The translations under genes and the position numbers were made by a program. This document shows positions 1 to 8,542 of a DNA stretch of 64,000 bases, in pieces. Source of the stretch: Azospirillum tabaci (lineage in GTDB: Bacteria > Pseudomonadota > Alphaproteobacteria > Azospirillales > Azospirillaceae); contig NZ_JACCJY010000020.1 of assembly GCF_014596085.1 (NCBI RefSeq), forward strand, positions 62,001-126,000, in the 5' to 3' direction. The notes below the pieces were generated by a model. The model was not told where the DNA came from, made no database searches, and was given only the letters and a program-made list of their open reading frames with translations. Numbering within the stretch: position 1 is the stretch's first letter; each line of letters opens with the position of its first letter.

Positions 1-95
1 AAACGCAGGGTTTCCGCGACCTCGGCGAAGACGCTGACCCCGGCGTCGCCCAGGCCGTTCTTCTTGATGATGACGATGTCGATCCCGCCGGCCAT
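1..95 (-). CDS. Unidentified protein, N-terminal fragment
   Basis: An open frame begins with ATG at 95 on the minus strand and runs off the left edge of the window after 31 codons. The visible peptide starts MAGGIDIVIIKKNGLGD and has no stop. Codon use is GC-rich at third positions like the neighbouring genes, which supports coding. I do not recognise the family from so short a piece. It lies downstream of gabT on the same strand, but a strong terminator separates them, so it is probably a separate transcription unit. Confidence 0.45.
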   Translation of the reverse strand, partial: MAGGIDIVIIKKNGLGDAGVSVFAEVAETLR

Positions 96-149
96 GCGCC
101 CGTCCCTCCGCTCCGCGCCCTCATCCTAAAGCGTGGGCGGGCGGGCGCA

Positions 150-185
150 CAAAAAGAAACCCTCCTCCCCTTGCGGGAAGGAGGG
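150..185 (-). terminator. Rho-independent terminator after gabT
   Basis: On the minus strand a GC-rich hairpin (arms at about 160-170 and 175-185, CCCTCCTTCCC pairing with GGGGAGGAGGG) is followed directly by a T-rich run (complement of the A-rich stretch 151-159). It sits about 30 nt downstream of the gabT stop and matches the classical intrinsic terminator layout. Confidence 0.85.
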
Positions 186-213
186 CGTGCAGTCAGGGGA
201 CTTCGCGAAAGGA

Positions 214-1500
214 TCAGGCCGAAACCAGCTCCTCCAGGGAGCGCTCGATGATGTCCAGGCCCTCGTCCACCAGCGCGTCCGACGCGGTCAGCGGAACCAG
301 GATGCGGATCACGTTGCCGTAGGTGCCGCAGGACAGCAAGACGAGGCCCTTCTCCGCCGCCTTGGCGACCAGCGCCTTGGTCAGCTCCGGCGCCGGCTCC
401 TTGGTGCCGCGGTCCTTCACCAGCTCCATGGCGATCATGCCGCCCAAGTTGCGCACGTCGCCGATCACCGACAGCGTGTTGCGCTGGGCCATGCTGCGGA
501 AGCGGCCGGCGATGCGCTCGCCCAGGTCGTTGGAGCGCTGGATCAGCTTCTCCTCCTCGATGACGTCCAGCACGGCCAGCGCCGCGGTGGTCGCCAGCGG
601 GCTGCCGGCGTAGGTGCCGCCGATGCCGCCGGGGATCGGGGCGTCCATGATCTCCGCCTTGCCGGTGACCGCCGACAGCGGGAAACCGCCGGCCAGGCTC
701 TTCGCCATGGTCATAAGGTCGGGCTCGACGCCGGAATGTTCGATGGCGAACATCTTGCCGGTGCGGGCGAAGCCGGTCTGGATCTCGTCGATGATCAGCA
801 GGATGCCATTGTCGTCGCAGACCTTGCGCAGGGCCTGGAGGAACTCCGGCGGGGCGATGTTGAAGCCGCCCTCACCCTGCACCGGCTCCACGATGATCGC
901 GGCGACGCGGGTGGCGTCCACGTCCGACTTGAAGAGCTGCTCCAGCGCCTTCAGGCTGTCCTGGACGCTGACCCCGCGGTAGGCGTTGGGGAAGGGCGCG
1001 TGGTAGACCTCGGCCGGGAAGGGACCGAAGCCGACCTTGTAAGGCACGACCTTGCCGGTCAGCGCCATCGCCAGCAGCGTGCGGCCGTGGAAGGCGCCGG
1101 AGAAGGCGATCACGCCCGGACGGCCCGTGTGGGCGCGGGCGATCTTCACGGCGTTCTCGACGGCTTCCGCACCCGTGGTGAAGAAGGCGGTCTTCTTCGG
1201 CGTGGAACCCGGAACCAGCGCGTTCAGCCGCTCCGCCAGGGTCACGAAGGACTCGTAGGGCGTGACCATCGCGCAGGTGTGGGTGAAGCGGTCGAGCTGG
1301 GCCTTCACCGCCTCGATGATCTTCGGATGGCGGTGGCCGGTGTTCAGCACCGCGATGCCGCCCGCGAAGTCGATGAAGCGGTTGCCCTCGACGTCCCACA
1401 GCTCGGCGTTCTCGGCGCGGTCGACATAGACCGGCATGGCGTTGGCGAGGCCGCGCGGAACGGCGGCGTTGCGACGATCCTGGAAGGACTGGTTGCTCAT
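214..1500 (-). CDS. gabT: 4-aminobutyrate (or 5-aminovalerate) aminotransferase
   Basis: A 428-residue class III PLP-dependent aminotransferase. Visible hallmarks are the GTYAGSPLATTAAL segment, the IIDEIQTGFARTG motif (PLP-ring aspartate) and the PLP-binding lysine in TMAKSLAGGFPL. Length and motifs fit GabT/DavT, which move the amino group of GABA or 5-aminovalerate to 2-oxoglutarate, giving succinate or glutarate semialdehyde. It lies 28 nt downstream of the semialdehyde dehydrogenase gene and ends at a strong terminator, so the pair is an operon. GabT and DavT cannot be told apart by sequence alone; the glutarate-pathway genes at 8.5-12.2 kb make the DavT role plausible. Confidence 0.9.
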   Translation of the reverse strand: MSNQSFQDRRNAAVPRGLANAMPVYVDRAENAELWDVEGNRFIDFAGGIAVLNTGHRHPKIIEAVKAQLDRFTHTCAMVTPYESFVTLAERLNALVPGSTPKKTAFFTTGAEAVENAVKIARAHTGRPGVIAFSGAFHGRTLLAMALTGKVVPYKVGFGPFPAEVYHAPFPNAYRGVSVQDSLKALEQLFKSDVDATRVAAIIVEPVQGEGGFNIAPPEFLQALRKVCDDNGILLIIDEIQTGFARTGKMFAIEHSGVEPDLMTMAKSLAGGFPLSAVTGKAEIMDAPIPGGIGGTYAGSPLATTAALAVLDVIEEEKLIQRSNDLGERIAGRFRSMAQRNTLSVIGDVRNLGGMIAMELVKDRGTKEPAPELTKALVAKAAEKGLVLLSCGTYGNVIRILVPLTASDALVDEGLDIIERSLEELVSA

Positions 1501-1528
1501 CTCAAACCCCCGATTGGAAAGGATGGCG

Positions 1529-2989
1529 TCAGGCGCCCAGGCCGACGCACAGGTACTTGATCTCCAGGAAGTCCTCCACGCCGTACTTGGAGCCTTCCCG
1601 CCCGATGCCCGACTGCTTGATGCCGCCGAACGGCGCGACCTCGGTCGACAGGATGCCTTCGTTGATGCCGACCATGCCGTATTCGAGCTGCTCGGCCACG
1701 CGCCACACCCGGCCGATGTCCCGGCTGTAGAAATAGGCGGCCAGACCGAACTCGGTGTCGTTCGCCATGCGGATGGCGTCGGCTTCCGTCTCGAACTTGA
1801 ACAGCGGGGCCACCGGGCCGAAGATCTCCTCGCGGGCCACGCGCATATCGGTGGTGACGCCGGTCAGAATGGTCGGCTCGAAGAAGGTGCCGCCCAGGCC
1901 GTGGCGCTTGCCGCCGAGAGCGACCTTGGCGCCCTTGGCCAGCGCGTCGCCCATCAGTTCCTCGACCTTCTCGACGGCTTGGCCGTTGATCATCGGGCCC
2001 TGGGTGACCCCGGCCTCCATGCCGTTGCCGACGCGGATCTGCTTCACCGCCTCGGCGAGCTTGGCGGCGAAGGCGTCGTAGACGCCGGCCTGGACCAGCA
2101 GGCGGTTGGCGCAGACGCAGGTCTGGCCGGAGTTGCGGTACTTGGACGCCAAGGCGCCCTTGACCGCCTCGTCCAGGTCGGCGTCGTCGAACACGATGAA
2201 GGGCGCGTTGCCGCCCAGCTCCAGAGACACCTTCTTCACCGTGTCGGCGGACTGGCGCATCAGGATCTTGCCGACCTCGGTCGAACCGGTGAAGGACAGC
2301 TTGCGCACGATCGGGCTGGCGGTCAGCTCGCCGCCGATGGCGACGGGGTCGGACCCGGTGACGATGTTAAACACCCCGGCCGGGACGCCGGCGCGCTCGG
2401 CCAGCTCGGCCAGCGCCAGGGCGGACAGCGGGGTGTCCTCGGCCGGCTTGACCACGATGGTGCAGCCGGCGGCCAGCGCCGGGCCGACCTTGCGGGTGAT
2501 CATCGCGTTGGGGAAGTTCCAGGGGGTGATCGCCGCGACGACGCCGATCGGCTCCTTCAGGACGACGATGCGCTTGTTGCCGGCGAAGCTGGGGATCACG
2601 TCGCCGTAGACCCGCTTGCCCTCCTCGGCGAACCACTCGATGAAGCTGGCGCCGTAGGCGACCTCGCCGCGGGCCTCGGCCAGCGGCTTGCCCTGCTCCA
2701 GCGTCATCAGGACGGCCAGATCCTCCTGCGCCGCCATGATCAGCTCGAACCAGCGGCGCAGGATGGCTGCGCGCTCCTTCGCGGTCTTGGCGCGCCAGGC
2801 GGGCAGGGCGGCGTCGGCGGCGTTGATGGCCTGCCGCGTCTCTTCCGCGCCGACGTCGGCGACCCGGGCCAGCTCCTCGCCCGTCGCCGGGTTGGTCACC
2901 GCGAAGGTCTTGCCGGAGAAGGCGTCACGCCACGCGCCGTTCACATAGGCTTGTGTCCGAAGAAGGCTCTGGTCGTTCAGCGACAGCAT
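1529..2989 (-). CDS. gabD: NAD(P)-dependent succinate/glutarate-semialdehyde dehydrogenase
   Basis: A 486-residue aldehyde dehydrogenase of the GabD/DavD type. Visible are the cofactor-fold segment ITPWNFPNAMITRK, the catalytic glutamate in LELGGNAPFIVF and the catalytic cysteine in NSGQTCVCANR. I chose ATG 2989 because GAGG lies 9 nt upstream and the length then matches E. coli GabD (482 aa); an upstream ATG at 3082 would add 31 residues and read through the operator palindrome. It converts succinate semialdehyde to succinate, or glutarate semialdehyde to glutarate. First gene of the gabD-gabT operon and divergent from the XRE-cupin regulator. Confidence 0.92.
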   Translation of the reverse strand: MLSLNDQSLLRTQAYVNGAWRDAFSGKTFAVTNPATGEELARVADVGAEETRQAINAADAALPAWRAKTAKERAAILRRWFELIMAAQEDLAVLMTLEQGKPLAEARGEVAYGASFIEWFAEEGKRVYGDVIPSFAGNKRIVVLKEPIGVVAAITPWNFPNAMITRKVGPALAAGCTIVVKPAEDTPLSALALAELAERAGVPAGVFNIVTGSDPVAIGGELTASPIVRKLSFTGSTEVGKILMRQSADTVKKVSLELGGNAPFIVFDDADLDEAVKGALASKYRNSGQTCVCANRLLVQAGVYDAFAAKLAEAVKQIRVGNGMEAGVTQGPMINGQAVEKVEELMGDALAKGAKVALGGKRHGLGGTFFEPTILTGVTTDMRVAREEIFGPVAPLFKFETEADAIRMANDTEFGLAAYFYSRDIGRVWRVAEQLEYGMVGINEGILSTEVAPFGGIKQSGIGREGSKYGVEDFLEIKYLCVGLGA

Positions 2990-3030
2990 GGGATTCAGCC
3001 TCGATTTGCGAAGTGAAGGGAGCGTACCCA

Positions 3031-3048
3031 TGTTTAATAAATTAAACA
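3031..3048. promoter_or_regulatory. 18-bp palindromic operator between gabD and the XRE regulator
   Basis: TGTTTAATAAATTAAACA is a perfect inverted repeat (8-bp arms around AA) and is strikingly AT-rich for this genome. It is 42-59 nt upstream of the gabD ATG and 82-99 nt upstream of the regulator ATG. A near copy (15 of 18 bases) lies at 8347-8364 upstream of the ABC importer operon. The regulator encoded next door is the natural candidate to bind both; that binding is inferred. Confidence 0.75.
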
Positions 3049-3129
3049 ACCCTAATCGGGTGTTGAGTTTTTGATGACGCACACACGCGAATCCGGTATG
3101 CCTGCCGGTCAGGAGCGAGGAACCGATCC

Positions 3130-3714
3130 ATGGATGTGGACGCTGTCGATTTCAACGTGGGCGCGCGCCTGAAGCAGGTTCGCGAAGCGCACGGCCTGTC
3201 CCAGCGTCAGTTGGCGCAACGGGCGGGCGTGACCAACGGCACCATCTCGCTGATCGAGCAGAACCGGTGCAGCCCGTCCGTGTCCTCGCTGCGCAAGGTT
3301 CTCCAGGGCATTCCGATGACCCTGGCGGAGTTCTTCTCCTCCGACGACCTGCCGCCGCGCGAGCAGATCTTCTTCAAGGGCGGCGATCTGGTCGAGCTGA
3401 CCGGGTTGGTGAAGAGCCGGGTCGGCTCCATCTCCTTCCGGCAGGTGGGCGACCTGCGCGGCCGCAACCTCCAGGTGCTGCACGAGAAGTACGCCCCCGG
3501 CGCCGACACCGGCGGCCGCACCATGCTCCAGCACGAATCGGAGGAGGGCGGCATCGTCATCAAGGGCCGGATCGAGCTGACGGTCGGCGACCGCAAGGAG
3601 ATCCTTGGCCCCGGCGACGCCTATCTCTTCGACAGCCGCATCCCGCACCGCTTCCGCAACCTTGGCGACGAGGAATGCGAAATCATCAGCGCCTGCACCC
3701 CGCCGTACCTGTGA
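3130..3714 (+). CDS. XRE-family regulator with C-terminal cupin (PuuR-like)
   Basis: A 194-residue protein with an HTH_3 (Cro/cI-type) domain at about residues 10-65 (SQRQLAQRAGVTNGTISLIE) and a cupin_2 domain at about 110-190. This architecture matches PuuR, the putrescine-degradation repressor, and its relatives, in which the cupin senses an amine or amino acid ligand. GAGGAA lies 7 nt upstream of the ATG. It is transcribed away from gabD-gabT and towards the importer operon, and the palindrome in the gabD promoter has a near copy at the importer promoter. It is likely a local repressor of both; whether it is autoregulated depends on which promoters the 3031 palindrome covers. Confidence 0.88.
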   Translation: MDVDAVDFNVGARLKQVREAHGLSQRQLAQRAGVTNGTISLIEQNRCSPSVSSLRKVLQGIPMTLAEFFSSDDLPPREQIFFKGGDLVELTGLVKSRVGSISFRQVGDLRGRNLQVLHEKYAPGADTGGRTMLQHESEEGGIVIKGRIELTVGDRKEILGPGDAYLFDSRIPHRFRNLGDEECEIISACTPPYL

Positions 3715-3740
3715 CATCACTCCACCGGATTTGAGGAAGG

Positions 3741-3774
3741 GCCGGGCCGCCCATCGGGACCGCCCGGCTTGTTC
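3741..3774. terminator. Hairpin between convergent regulator and importer operon
   Basis: GCCGGGC (3741-3747) pairs with GCCCGGC (3762-3768), followed by TTGTT on the plus strand. It lies between the regulator stop (3714) and the convergent permease stop (3778). It likely ends the plus-strand transcript; the T-run is short. Confidence 0.5.
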
Positions 3775-3777
3775 AGG

Positions 3778-4608
3778 TCAGCGCAGGTTGCCCTTCAGCC
3801 GCTCGTTGCGCCGGCGCAGCGCCTCCAGCGTGGCGAGCAGGATGACCGAGATGGTCGTCAGGATCACCGCCGCCGCCGTGATGGTCGGGCTGATGTTCTC
3901 GCGGATGCCGCTGAACATCTCGCGGGGCAGGGTGCGCTGCTCCGGTCCCGCCATGAACAGCACCACCACCACCTCGTCGAAGCTGGTGGCGAAGGCGAAC
4001 AGGGCGCCCGACGCCAGACCAGGCAGGATCAGCGGCAGGATCACCCGGCGGAAGGCGTAGAGGGGCGAGGCGCCGAGCGAGGCGGCGGCCCGCGCCAGAT
4101 TCATGTCGAAGCTCTGCAGCGTCGCGCTGACCGTGATGACCACGAAGGGCGTGGACAGCGCGGTGTGCGCCAGGATCAGACCGGCGTAGCTGCCGGTCAG
4201 GCCCAGCGGCGCGAAGAAGAAATACAGGCCGACCGCGGTGATCACGCCGGGCACCACGACCGGCGACAGCACGATGGCCAGCACCAGCGGCTTGAACTTG
4301 CTCTTCCACTGGGCGAGGCCGAGCGACGCCAGCGTGCCCAGCACCATCGACAGGATGGTCGAGGCCACCCCGATGATGACGCTGTTCTTCAGCGACGACA
4401 CCCAGCGCGGGGAGTTCAGGAAATCCTCGTACCAGCGCAGCGACAGGCCCGGCAGCGGGTAGGTCAGGTAGGAGCCGGAGCTGAAGGACAGCGGCATGAT
4501 CGCCAGGATCGGCGCCATCAGGAAGACCAGCACCAGCGACGCGACGACCACGGTGGTGATCCAGGCGATGCGCTGGCTGGCGGTCCGGGGGGAATGGTTG
4601 TCGCTCAA
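3778..4608 (-). CDS. ABC transporter permease, PotC type
   Basis: A 276-residue inner-membrane permease of the spermidine/putrescine class (BPD_transp_1). Several hydrophobic segments are visible, and the EAA-loop region reads ARAAASLGASPLYAFRRVILP, with the conserved glycine that contacts the ATPase. Its ATG overlaps the stop of the preceding permease by 4 nt, so the two are translationally coupled. It is the last gene of the importer operon. Family members import polyamines, GABA or related amines; the substrate here is inferred from the adjacent gabDT pair. Confidence 0.88.
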   Translation of the reverse strand: MSDNHSPRTASQRIAWITTVVVASLVLVFLMAPILAIMPLSFSSGSYLTYPLPGLSLRWYEDFLNSPRWVSSLKNSVIIGVASTILSMVLGTLASLGLAQWKSKFKPLVLAIVLSPVVVPGVITAVGLYFFFAPLGLTGSYAGLILAHTALSTPFVVITVSATLQSFDMNLARAAASLGASPLYAFRRVILPLILPGLASGALFAFATSFDEVVVVLFMAGPEQRTLPREMFSGIRENISPTITAAAVILTTISVILLATLEALRRRNERLKGNLR

Positions 4609-5867
4609 TTCTTCATCCCTCCCGTGACCTGCTGGCCGTGGACCAGCTTTCCATAGACGACAGCCAGCAGCAGCGTGGCGAGCAGAAGCACAGCACCCAG
4701 CGCCGAGGCCAGACCCCAGTTGACGGTTTCCGTCGTGTAGAAGGCGATGAAGTAGCTGATCATCTGGTCGGCGGCACCGCCCACCAGGGCCGGCGTGATG
4801 TAGTAGCCGATGGCCAGGATGAAGACGAGCAGGCTGCCCGCCCCGATGCCGGGCACGGTCTGCGGCAGGTAGATGCGCAGGAAGGCGGTGACCGGCGAGG
4901 CGCCGAGCGACGCCGCGGCCCGCATGTAGGCCGGGGAGATCGAGCGCATGCTGCTGTAGAGCGGCAGGATCATGAAGGGCAGCAGCACGTGCGTCATCGC
5001 CACATAGACGCCGAAGCGGTTGTAGATCAGCCGCAGCGGCTCGTCGATCAGGCCGATCCAGCGCAGGCTGTCGTTGACGATGCCCTCGCTCTGCAGCACG
5101 ACGATCCAGGCGCAGGTGCGCACCAGAAGCGAGGTCCAGAAGGGCAGCAGCACGAAGATCATCAGCATGTTCGACTGGCCCGTGGGCAGCGTCGCCAGCA
5201 TGTAGGCGACCGGGAAGCCCAGGACCAGGCAGAGGACCGTGACGCCCAAGCTGATGGTGAAGGTGCGCCCGAAGACGTCGCGGTAGATCGCCTGCTCCTC
5301 GGGGGCGGCGACGATGGCGCCGTCCACGTTGCGCGTCAGGTCCAGCGCGCCCAGCAGGTAGAAGCTGGTGAGCGGCCCGCTGGCGCCCTTGATCGCCGCC
5401 CAGGTGGCGCGTTCGCCCCAGGCCGGGTTGATGCCGATCAGCGTGTCCTTGGCGGTGCCGGGTTCCGGCAGCGTCTTCAGGTTGCGCGCGGTGCCCGCCA
5501 TGATGGTGCGGAAGCCGTTCAGCGCGTAGTTCAGCCGCTTGGACGCGATGGCGACGGTGCCGGCGTCGCGCGCCGTGCGGATGTCGCCCGCCAGCGCGGC
5601 GAAGGCCGGCTCGCCCGGAACGTCCTTGCCGTCCCAGTCGGCCAGGGCCGCGACGGTGTGGGGCAGGACCTGACGCACCTCCCAGTCGTCGACCGACCGC
5701 CAGAGCATGCCGGCGATGGGACCGAGGAAGGTGAAGAGCAGGAAGAGGAGGAGCGGCAGGATCAGCGCCAGGGCCTTGAGCCGGCGCGTCCGCTCCGCCC
5801 GTTTCAGGCGGCGCTTGAGAGGCACCTCGGACGACGCATCGGCGCCGGCGACGAACGCGGCTGTCAT
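4605..5867 (-). CDS. ABC transporter permease, PotB type, with a long periplasmic insertion
   Basis: A 420-residue permease partner. After TM1 (about residues 30-55) there is a soluble stretch of roughly 135 residues before the next membrane helix near 205, so the protein is far longer than E. coli PotB (about 285 aa). The core then looks ordinary, with the EAA-type loop MRAAASLGASPVTAFLRIYLP around residue 335. It is followed with 4-nt overlap by the PotC-type gene and preceded by the substrate-binding protein gene. The insertion faces the periplasm by topology and could touch the binding protein; that is inference. Confidence 0.87.
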   Translation of the reverse strand: MTAAFVAGADASSEVPLKRRLKRAERTRRLKALALILPLLLFLLFTFLGPIAGMLWRSVDDWEVRQVLPHTVAALADWDGKDVPGEPAFAALAGDIRTARDAGTVAIASKRLNYALNGFRTIMAGTARNLKTLPEPGTAKDTLIGINPAWGERATWAAIKGASGPLTSFYLLGALDLTRNVDGAIVAAPEEQAIYRDVFGRTFTISLGVTVLCLVLGFPVAYMLATLPTGQSNMLMIFVLLPFWTSLLVRTCAWIVVLQSEGIVNDSLRWIGLIDEPLRLIYNRFGVYVAMTHVLLPFMILPLYSSMRSISPAYMRAAASLGASPVTAFLRIYLPQTVPGIGAGSLLVFILAIGYYITPALVGGAADQMISYFIAFYTTETVNWGLASALGAVLLLATLLLAVVYGKLVHGQQVTGGMKN

Positions 5868-5918
5868 GGGCGGCCTATTTCGAAAATGCGGTAGAGACGT
5901 GTGTAGGGTGGTCGAGGT

Positions 5919-5973
5919 GGGCCCTCACCCCGGCCTTCCCAGCTGACGCGGGGGAGGGTTAGGGTGGGGGCCC
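5919..5973. repeat. REP-like palindrome between binding-protein and permease genes
   Basis: GGGCCCTCACCC (5919-5930) is the inverted counterpart of the sequence ending GGGTGGGGGCCC near 5973, with a GC-rich centre. It lies inside the operon between the substrate-binding protein gene and the first permease gene. Palindromes in that position are known (for example malE-malF in E. coli) to stabilise the upstream part of the mRNA so that the binding protein is made in excess. That function is inferred here. Confidence 0.6.
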
Positions 5974-6001
5974 GTCGCAACCAATCAGAGACTGAAGCGG
6001 C

Positions 6002-7048
6002 TTACTTCGCCGCCCACTTGTTGAAGCGCTCGGTCAGGCGGTCGATGTTCTCCAGCCAGAAGGGCACGCTGATCTCGACCGCGTTCTTCATGTTCTCCGG
6101 AGCGGTCGGCAGGTCCTTCAGGACGGCCGGGGCCAGCTTGGACGGGGCATCCTTGTTGGAGGTGCCGTAGGCGATGTTCTCGGACAGCTTGGCCTGGTTC
6201 TCCGCCTTGCCGACGAAGTCGAGGAACTTGTAGGCGGCTTCCTTGTTCGGGCTGCCCTTCAGGATCACCCAGCTGTCGATGGTGTAGAGCGCGCCGTTCC
6301 ACACCATGCCGAAGTTCTTCTTCTCCGCCTTGTTGGCGGCGTCGATGCGGCCGTTGTAGACCGAGGTCATCACCACCTCGCCCGAGGCCAGCAGCTGCGG
6401 CGGCTGGGCGCCGGCCTTCCACCAGACGATGTCGTTCTTGATGGTGTCCAGCTTCTTGAAGGCGCGCTCCAGACCCTCTTCGGTGCCCAGAACCTTGTAG
6501 ACGTCCTTCGGCGCGACGCCGTCGGCCATCAGGGCGATCTCCAGGGTGGTCTTGGCGCCCTGGCGCAGGCCGCGCTTGCCCGGATACTTCTTGGTGTCGA
6601 AGAAGTCGGCCCAGCTCTTCGGCGCGTCCTTCAGCTTGTCCTTGTCGTAGCCGAGCACGAAATCGTACACGATCGCGCCGACGCCGCAGGCATCGACGGT
6701 CTGCGGCAGGTAGGCCTGCTCGCCGCCGATCCTGTTGAACTCCATCGTCTCGAACAGGCCCTCTTCACAACCGACGGCCAGCTCCTCGCTTTCCACCTGG
6801 ACGACGTCCCAGGTCGCCGCACCGCCCTGGACCTTGGCGCGCAGCACGCCGATGCCGCCGTCCCAGGCCTCGTCGTTCATCGGGGTGCCGGCCTTCTTGA
6901 ACGGCTCGAAATAGACCTTCTTCTGGGCTTCCTGATAGGCGCCGCCCCAGGACACGACCGTCAGGTCGCGGGCCTGCGCGGCGGTGGCCAGCGCCACACC
7001 GGCGGTGAACGTCGCAAGGAACCCAACTGCCACCTTAAGCTTCGACAT
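6002..7048 (-). CDS. Periplasmic substrate-binding protein, PotD/PotF-like
   Basis: A 348-residue solute-binding protein of the polyamine/GABA class (SBP_bac family). The start at 7048 gives a classic signal peptide: basic MSKLK, a hydrophobic core to about residue 22 and a cleavage site after AQA, with mature protein beginning RDLTVVSWGG. The mature segment GGAYQEAQKK and the later PGKRGLR region are typical of PotD relatives. It lies between the ATPase gene and the permeases. The related Agrobacterium Gts system uses such a protein to bind GABA, which would suit this context. Confidence 0.88.
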   Translation of the reverse strand: MSKLKVAVGFLATFTAGVALATAAQARDLTVVSWGGAYQEAQKKVYFEPFKKAGTPMNDEAWDGGIGVLRAKVQGGAATWDVVQVESEELAVGCEEGLFETMEFNRIGGEQAYLPQTVDACGVGAIVYDFVLGYDKDKLKDAPKSWADFFDTKKYPGKRGLRQGAKTTLEIALMADGVAPKDVYKVLGTEEGLERAFKKLDTIKNDIVWWKAGAQPPQLLASGEVVMTSVYNGRIDAANKAEKKNFGMVWNGALYTIDSWVILKGSPNKEAAYKFLDFVGKAENQAKLSENIAYGTSNKDAPSKLAPAVLKDLPTAPENMKNAVEISVPFWLENIDRLTERFNKWAAK

Positions 7049-7143
7049 CGTCCCCGTTCCTTCATTATGCGTGGTTGCGTCAGGAGGTGTTGCGCGCCCC
7101 CGGTCCCCCCTCCCGGAGAGACCGGACGGACGGGTGCGGCCGA

Positions 7144-8256
7144 TCACACGGGATCGAGCGCCCGGCAGTCCTCGGGGCGGAAGCCGATGGACACGCTCTG
7201 GCCGTGGCTGAGGCCCGCGTGGGCGCCCGGCGGCAGCTTGACCATGAATTCCCCGTTGCCGGCGACCTTCAGCACGGCCAGCGCGTGGTCGCCGAGATAG
7301 ATGGTGTCCTGCACCTGGGCGGGCAGGGCGTTCATGCCGTCCGGGGCGTGCCCGTCGGTCAGGATGCTGATGCGCTCCGGCCGGACCGACAGCGCGGTGG
7401 CGGCACCCGCACCGGCGACGTTGACCGCCTGGGCCACGACCGAACCGCCCGAAGCCAGCGCCACCCGGCAGAAGCCCTGTTCAATATTCTCGACGGTGCC
7501 GGCCAGCACGTTGTTCTCGCCGATGAAGTTGGCGACGAAGCTGTTGACCGGGCGTTCGTACAGCGCGTCCGGCTTGTCGATCTGCTGCACGATGCCGTCG
7601 TTGAACACCGCGATGCGGTCCGACATGGTCAGCGCCTCGCTCTGGTCGTGCGTGACGTAGACGACGGTGATGCCCATCGTCTCGTGCAACTGCTTGATCT
7701 CGAGCTGCATGTGCTCGCGCAGACGCTTGTCCAGCGCGCCAAGCGGCTCGTCCATCAGGACGAGCTGCGGGTTGAAGACCAGCGCGCGGGCGAGCGCCAC
7801 GCGCTGCTGCTGGCCGCCCGACAGCTGGCCGGGATGGCGGTGCGCCAAGTTCTCCAGCTTGATCATGCGCAGCGCCGACCGCACCCGCTCCTTCACCTCG
7901 GACCGCGGCATCTTGCGCACGGTCAGCGGGAAGGCGACGTTCTCCTCGATCGTCAGGTGGGGGAACAGCGCGTAGTTCTGGAAGACCATGCCGATGTCGC
8001 GCTTGTGCGGCGGCATGTTCTTGATCGGCCGGTCGGCGAGATAGATCTCGCCATGGGTGGGGACCTCGAAGCCGGCCAGCATCATCAGCGTGGTCGTCTT
8101 GCCCGAGCCCGAAGGGCCGAGCAGGGTGACGAACTCGCCCTTCTTGATGTCGAGGTCGAGGTTCTTCACCACGAGGTGCTCGCCGTCATAGGTCTTCTGG
8201 ACCCCGACGAAGCGCACCAGTGCCTGTGCGGTCGTGACCATGCCGCCGTCCATCAT
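7144..8256 (-). CDS. ABC transporter ATP-binding protein, PotA type
   Basis: About 371 residues, depending on the start. Walker A is GPSGSGKTT, the signature [15 protein letters not shown] and Walker [13 protein letters not shown]. The C-terminal third is a TOBE-type regulatory domain (for example [12 protein letters not shown]), as in PotA/MalK. Adjacent ATGs at 8256 and 8253 follow a GGGGGGAGG run closely, and an ATG at 8241 is also possible; the frame stays open to an ATG at 8328. First gene of the importer operon, with a copy of the XRE palindrome 91-108 nt upstream of 8256. Confidence 0.9.
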   Translation of the reverse strand: MMDGGMVTTAQALVRFVGVQKTYDGEHLVVKNLDLDIKKGEFVTLLGPSGSGKTTTLMMLAGFEVPTHGEIYLADRPIKNMPPHKRDIGMVFQNYALFPHLTIEENVAFPLTVRKMPRSEVKERVRSALRMIKLENLAHRHPGQLSGGQQQRVALARALVFNPQLVLMDEPLGALDKRLREHMQLEIKQLHETMGITVVYVTHDQSEALTMSDRIAVFNDGIVQQIDKPDALYERPVNSFVANFIGENNVLAGTVENIEQGFCRVALASGGSVVAQAVNVAGAGAATALSVRPERISILTDGHAPDGMNALPAQVQDTIYLGDHALAVLKVAGNGEFMVKLPPGAHAGLSHGQSVSIGFRPEDCRALDPV

Positions 8257-8346
8257 CCTCCCCCCGTCCGAGGTGTCCCGAGCGCAGTCCAGGGCCAGGG
8301 TTGCGTTCCCGACACAGGACCTATGCAATGGGTCAGACGGTATACC

Positions 8347-8364
8347 CGTTTAATAAATTCGACA
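8347..8364. promoter_or_regulatory. Second copy of the XRE-type operator, upstream of the importer operon
   Basis: CGTTTAATAAATTCGACA matches the perfect palindrome at 3031-3048 at 15 of 18 positions, including the AT-rich core GTTTAATAAATT. It lies in the 286-nt gap between the importer ATPase gene and the LysR gene. A further dyad GTTG...CAAC enclosing TGATCA is at 8379-8395. I see no open frame worth reporting in the rest of the gap. Confidence 0.7.
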
Positions 8365-8542
8365 AGCCCGATGCTCGCGTTGTGATCAATTCAACGGTTC
8401 GGCATCGGTCTGGCGAAATTTTGTGCATCTGCGAAGGCCGTGCACGCGGTTTGAACGGGAGTTTGCTCCTTCCTTGACCGCTTGAAAACCCAGACTTTGG
8501 GAGGTTCAGGGTCCGGACGGGCGATTTTTCCCGAGTCGCCGG

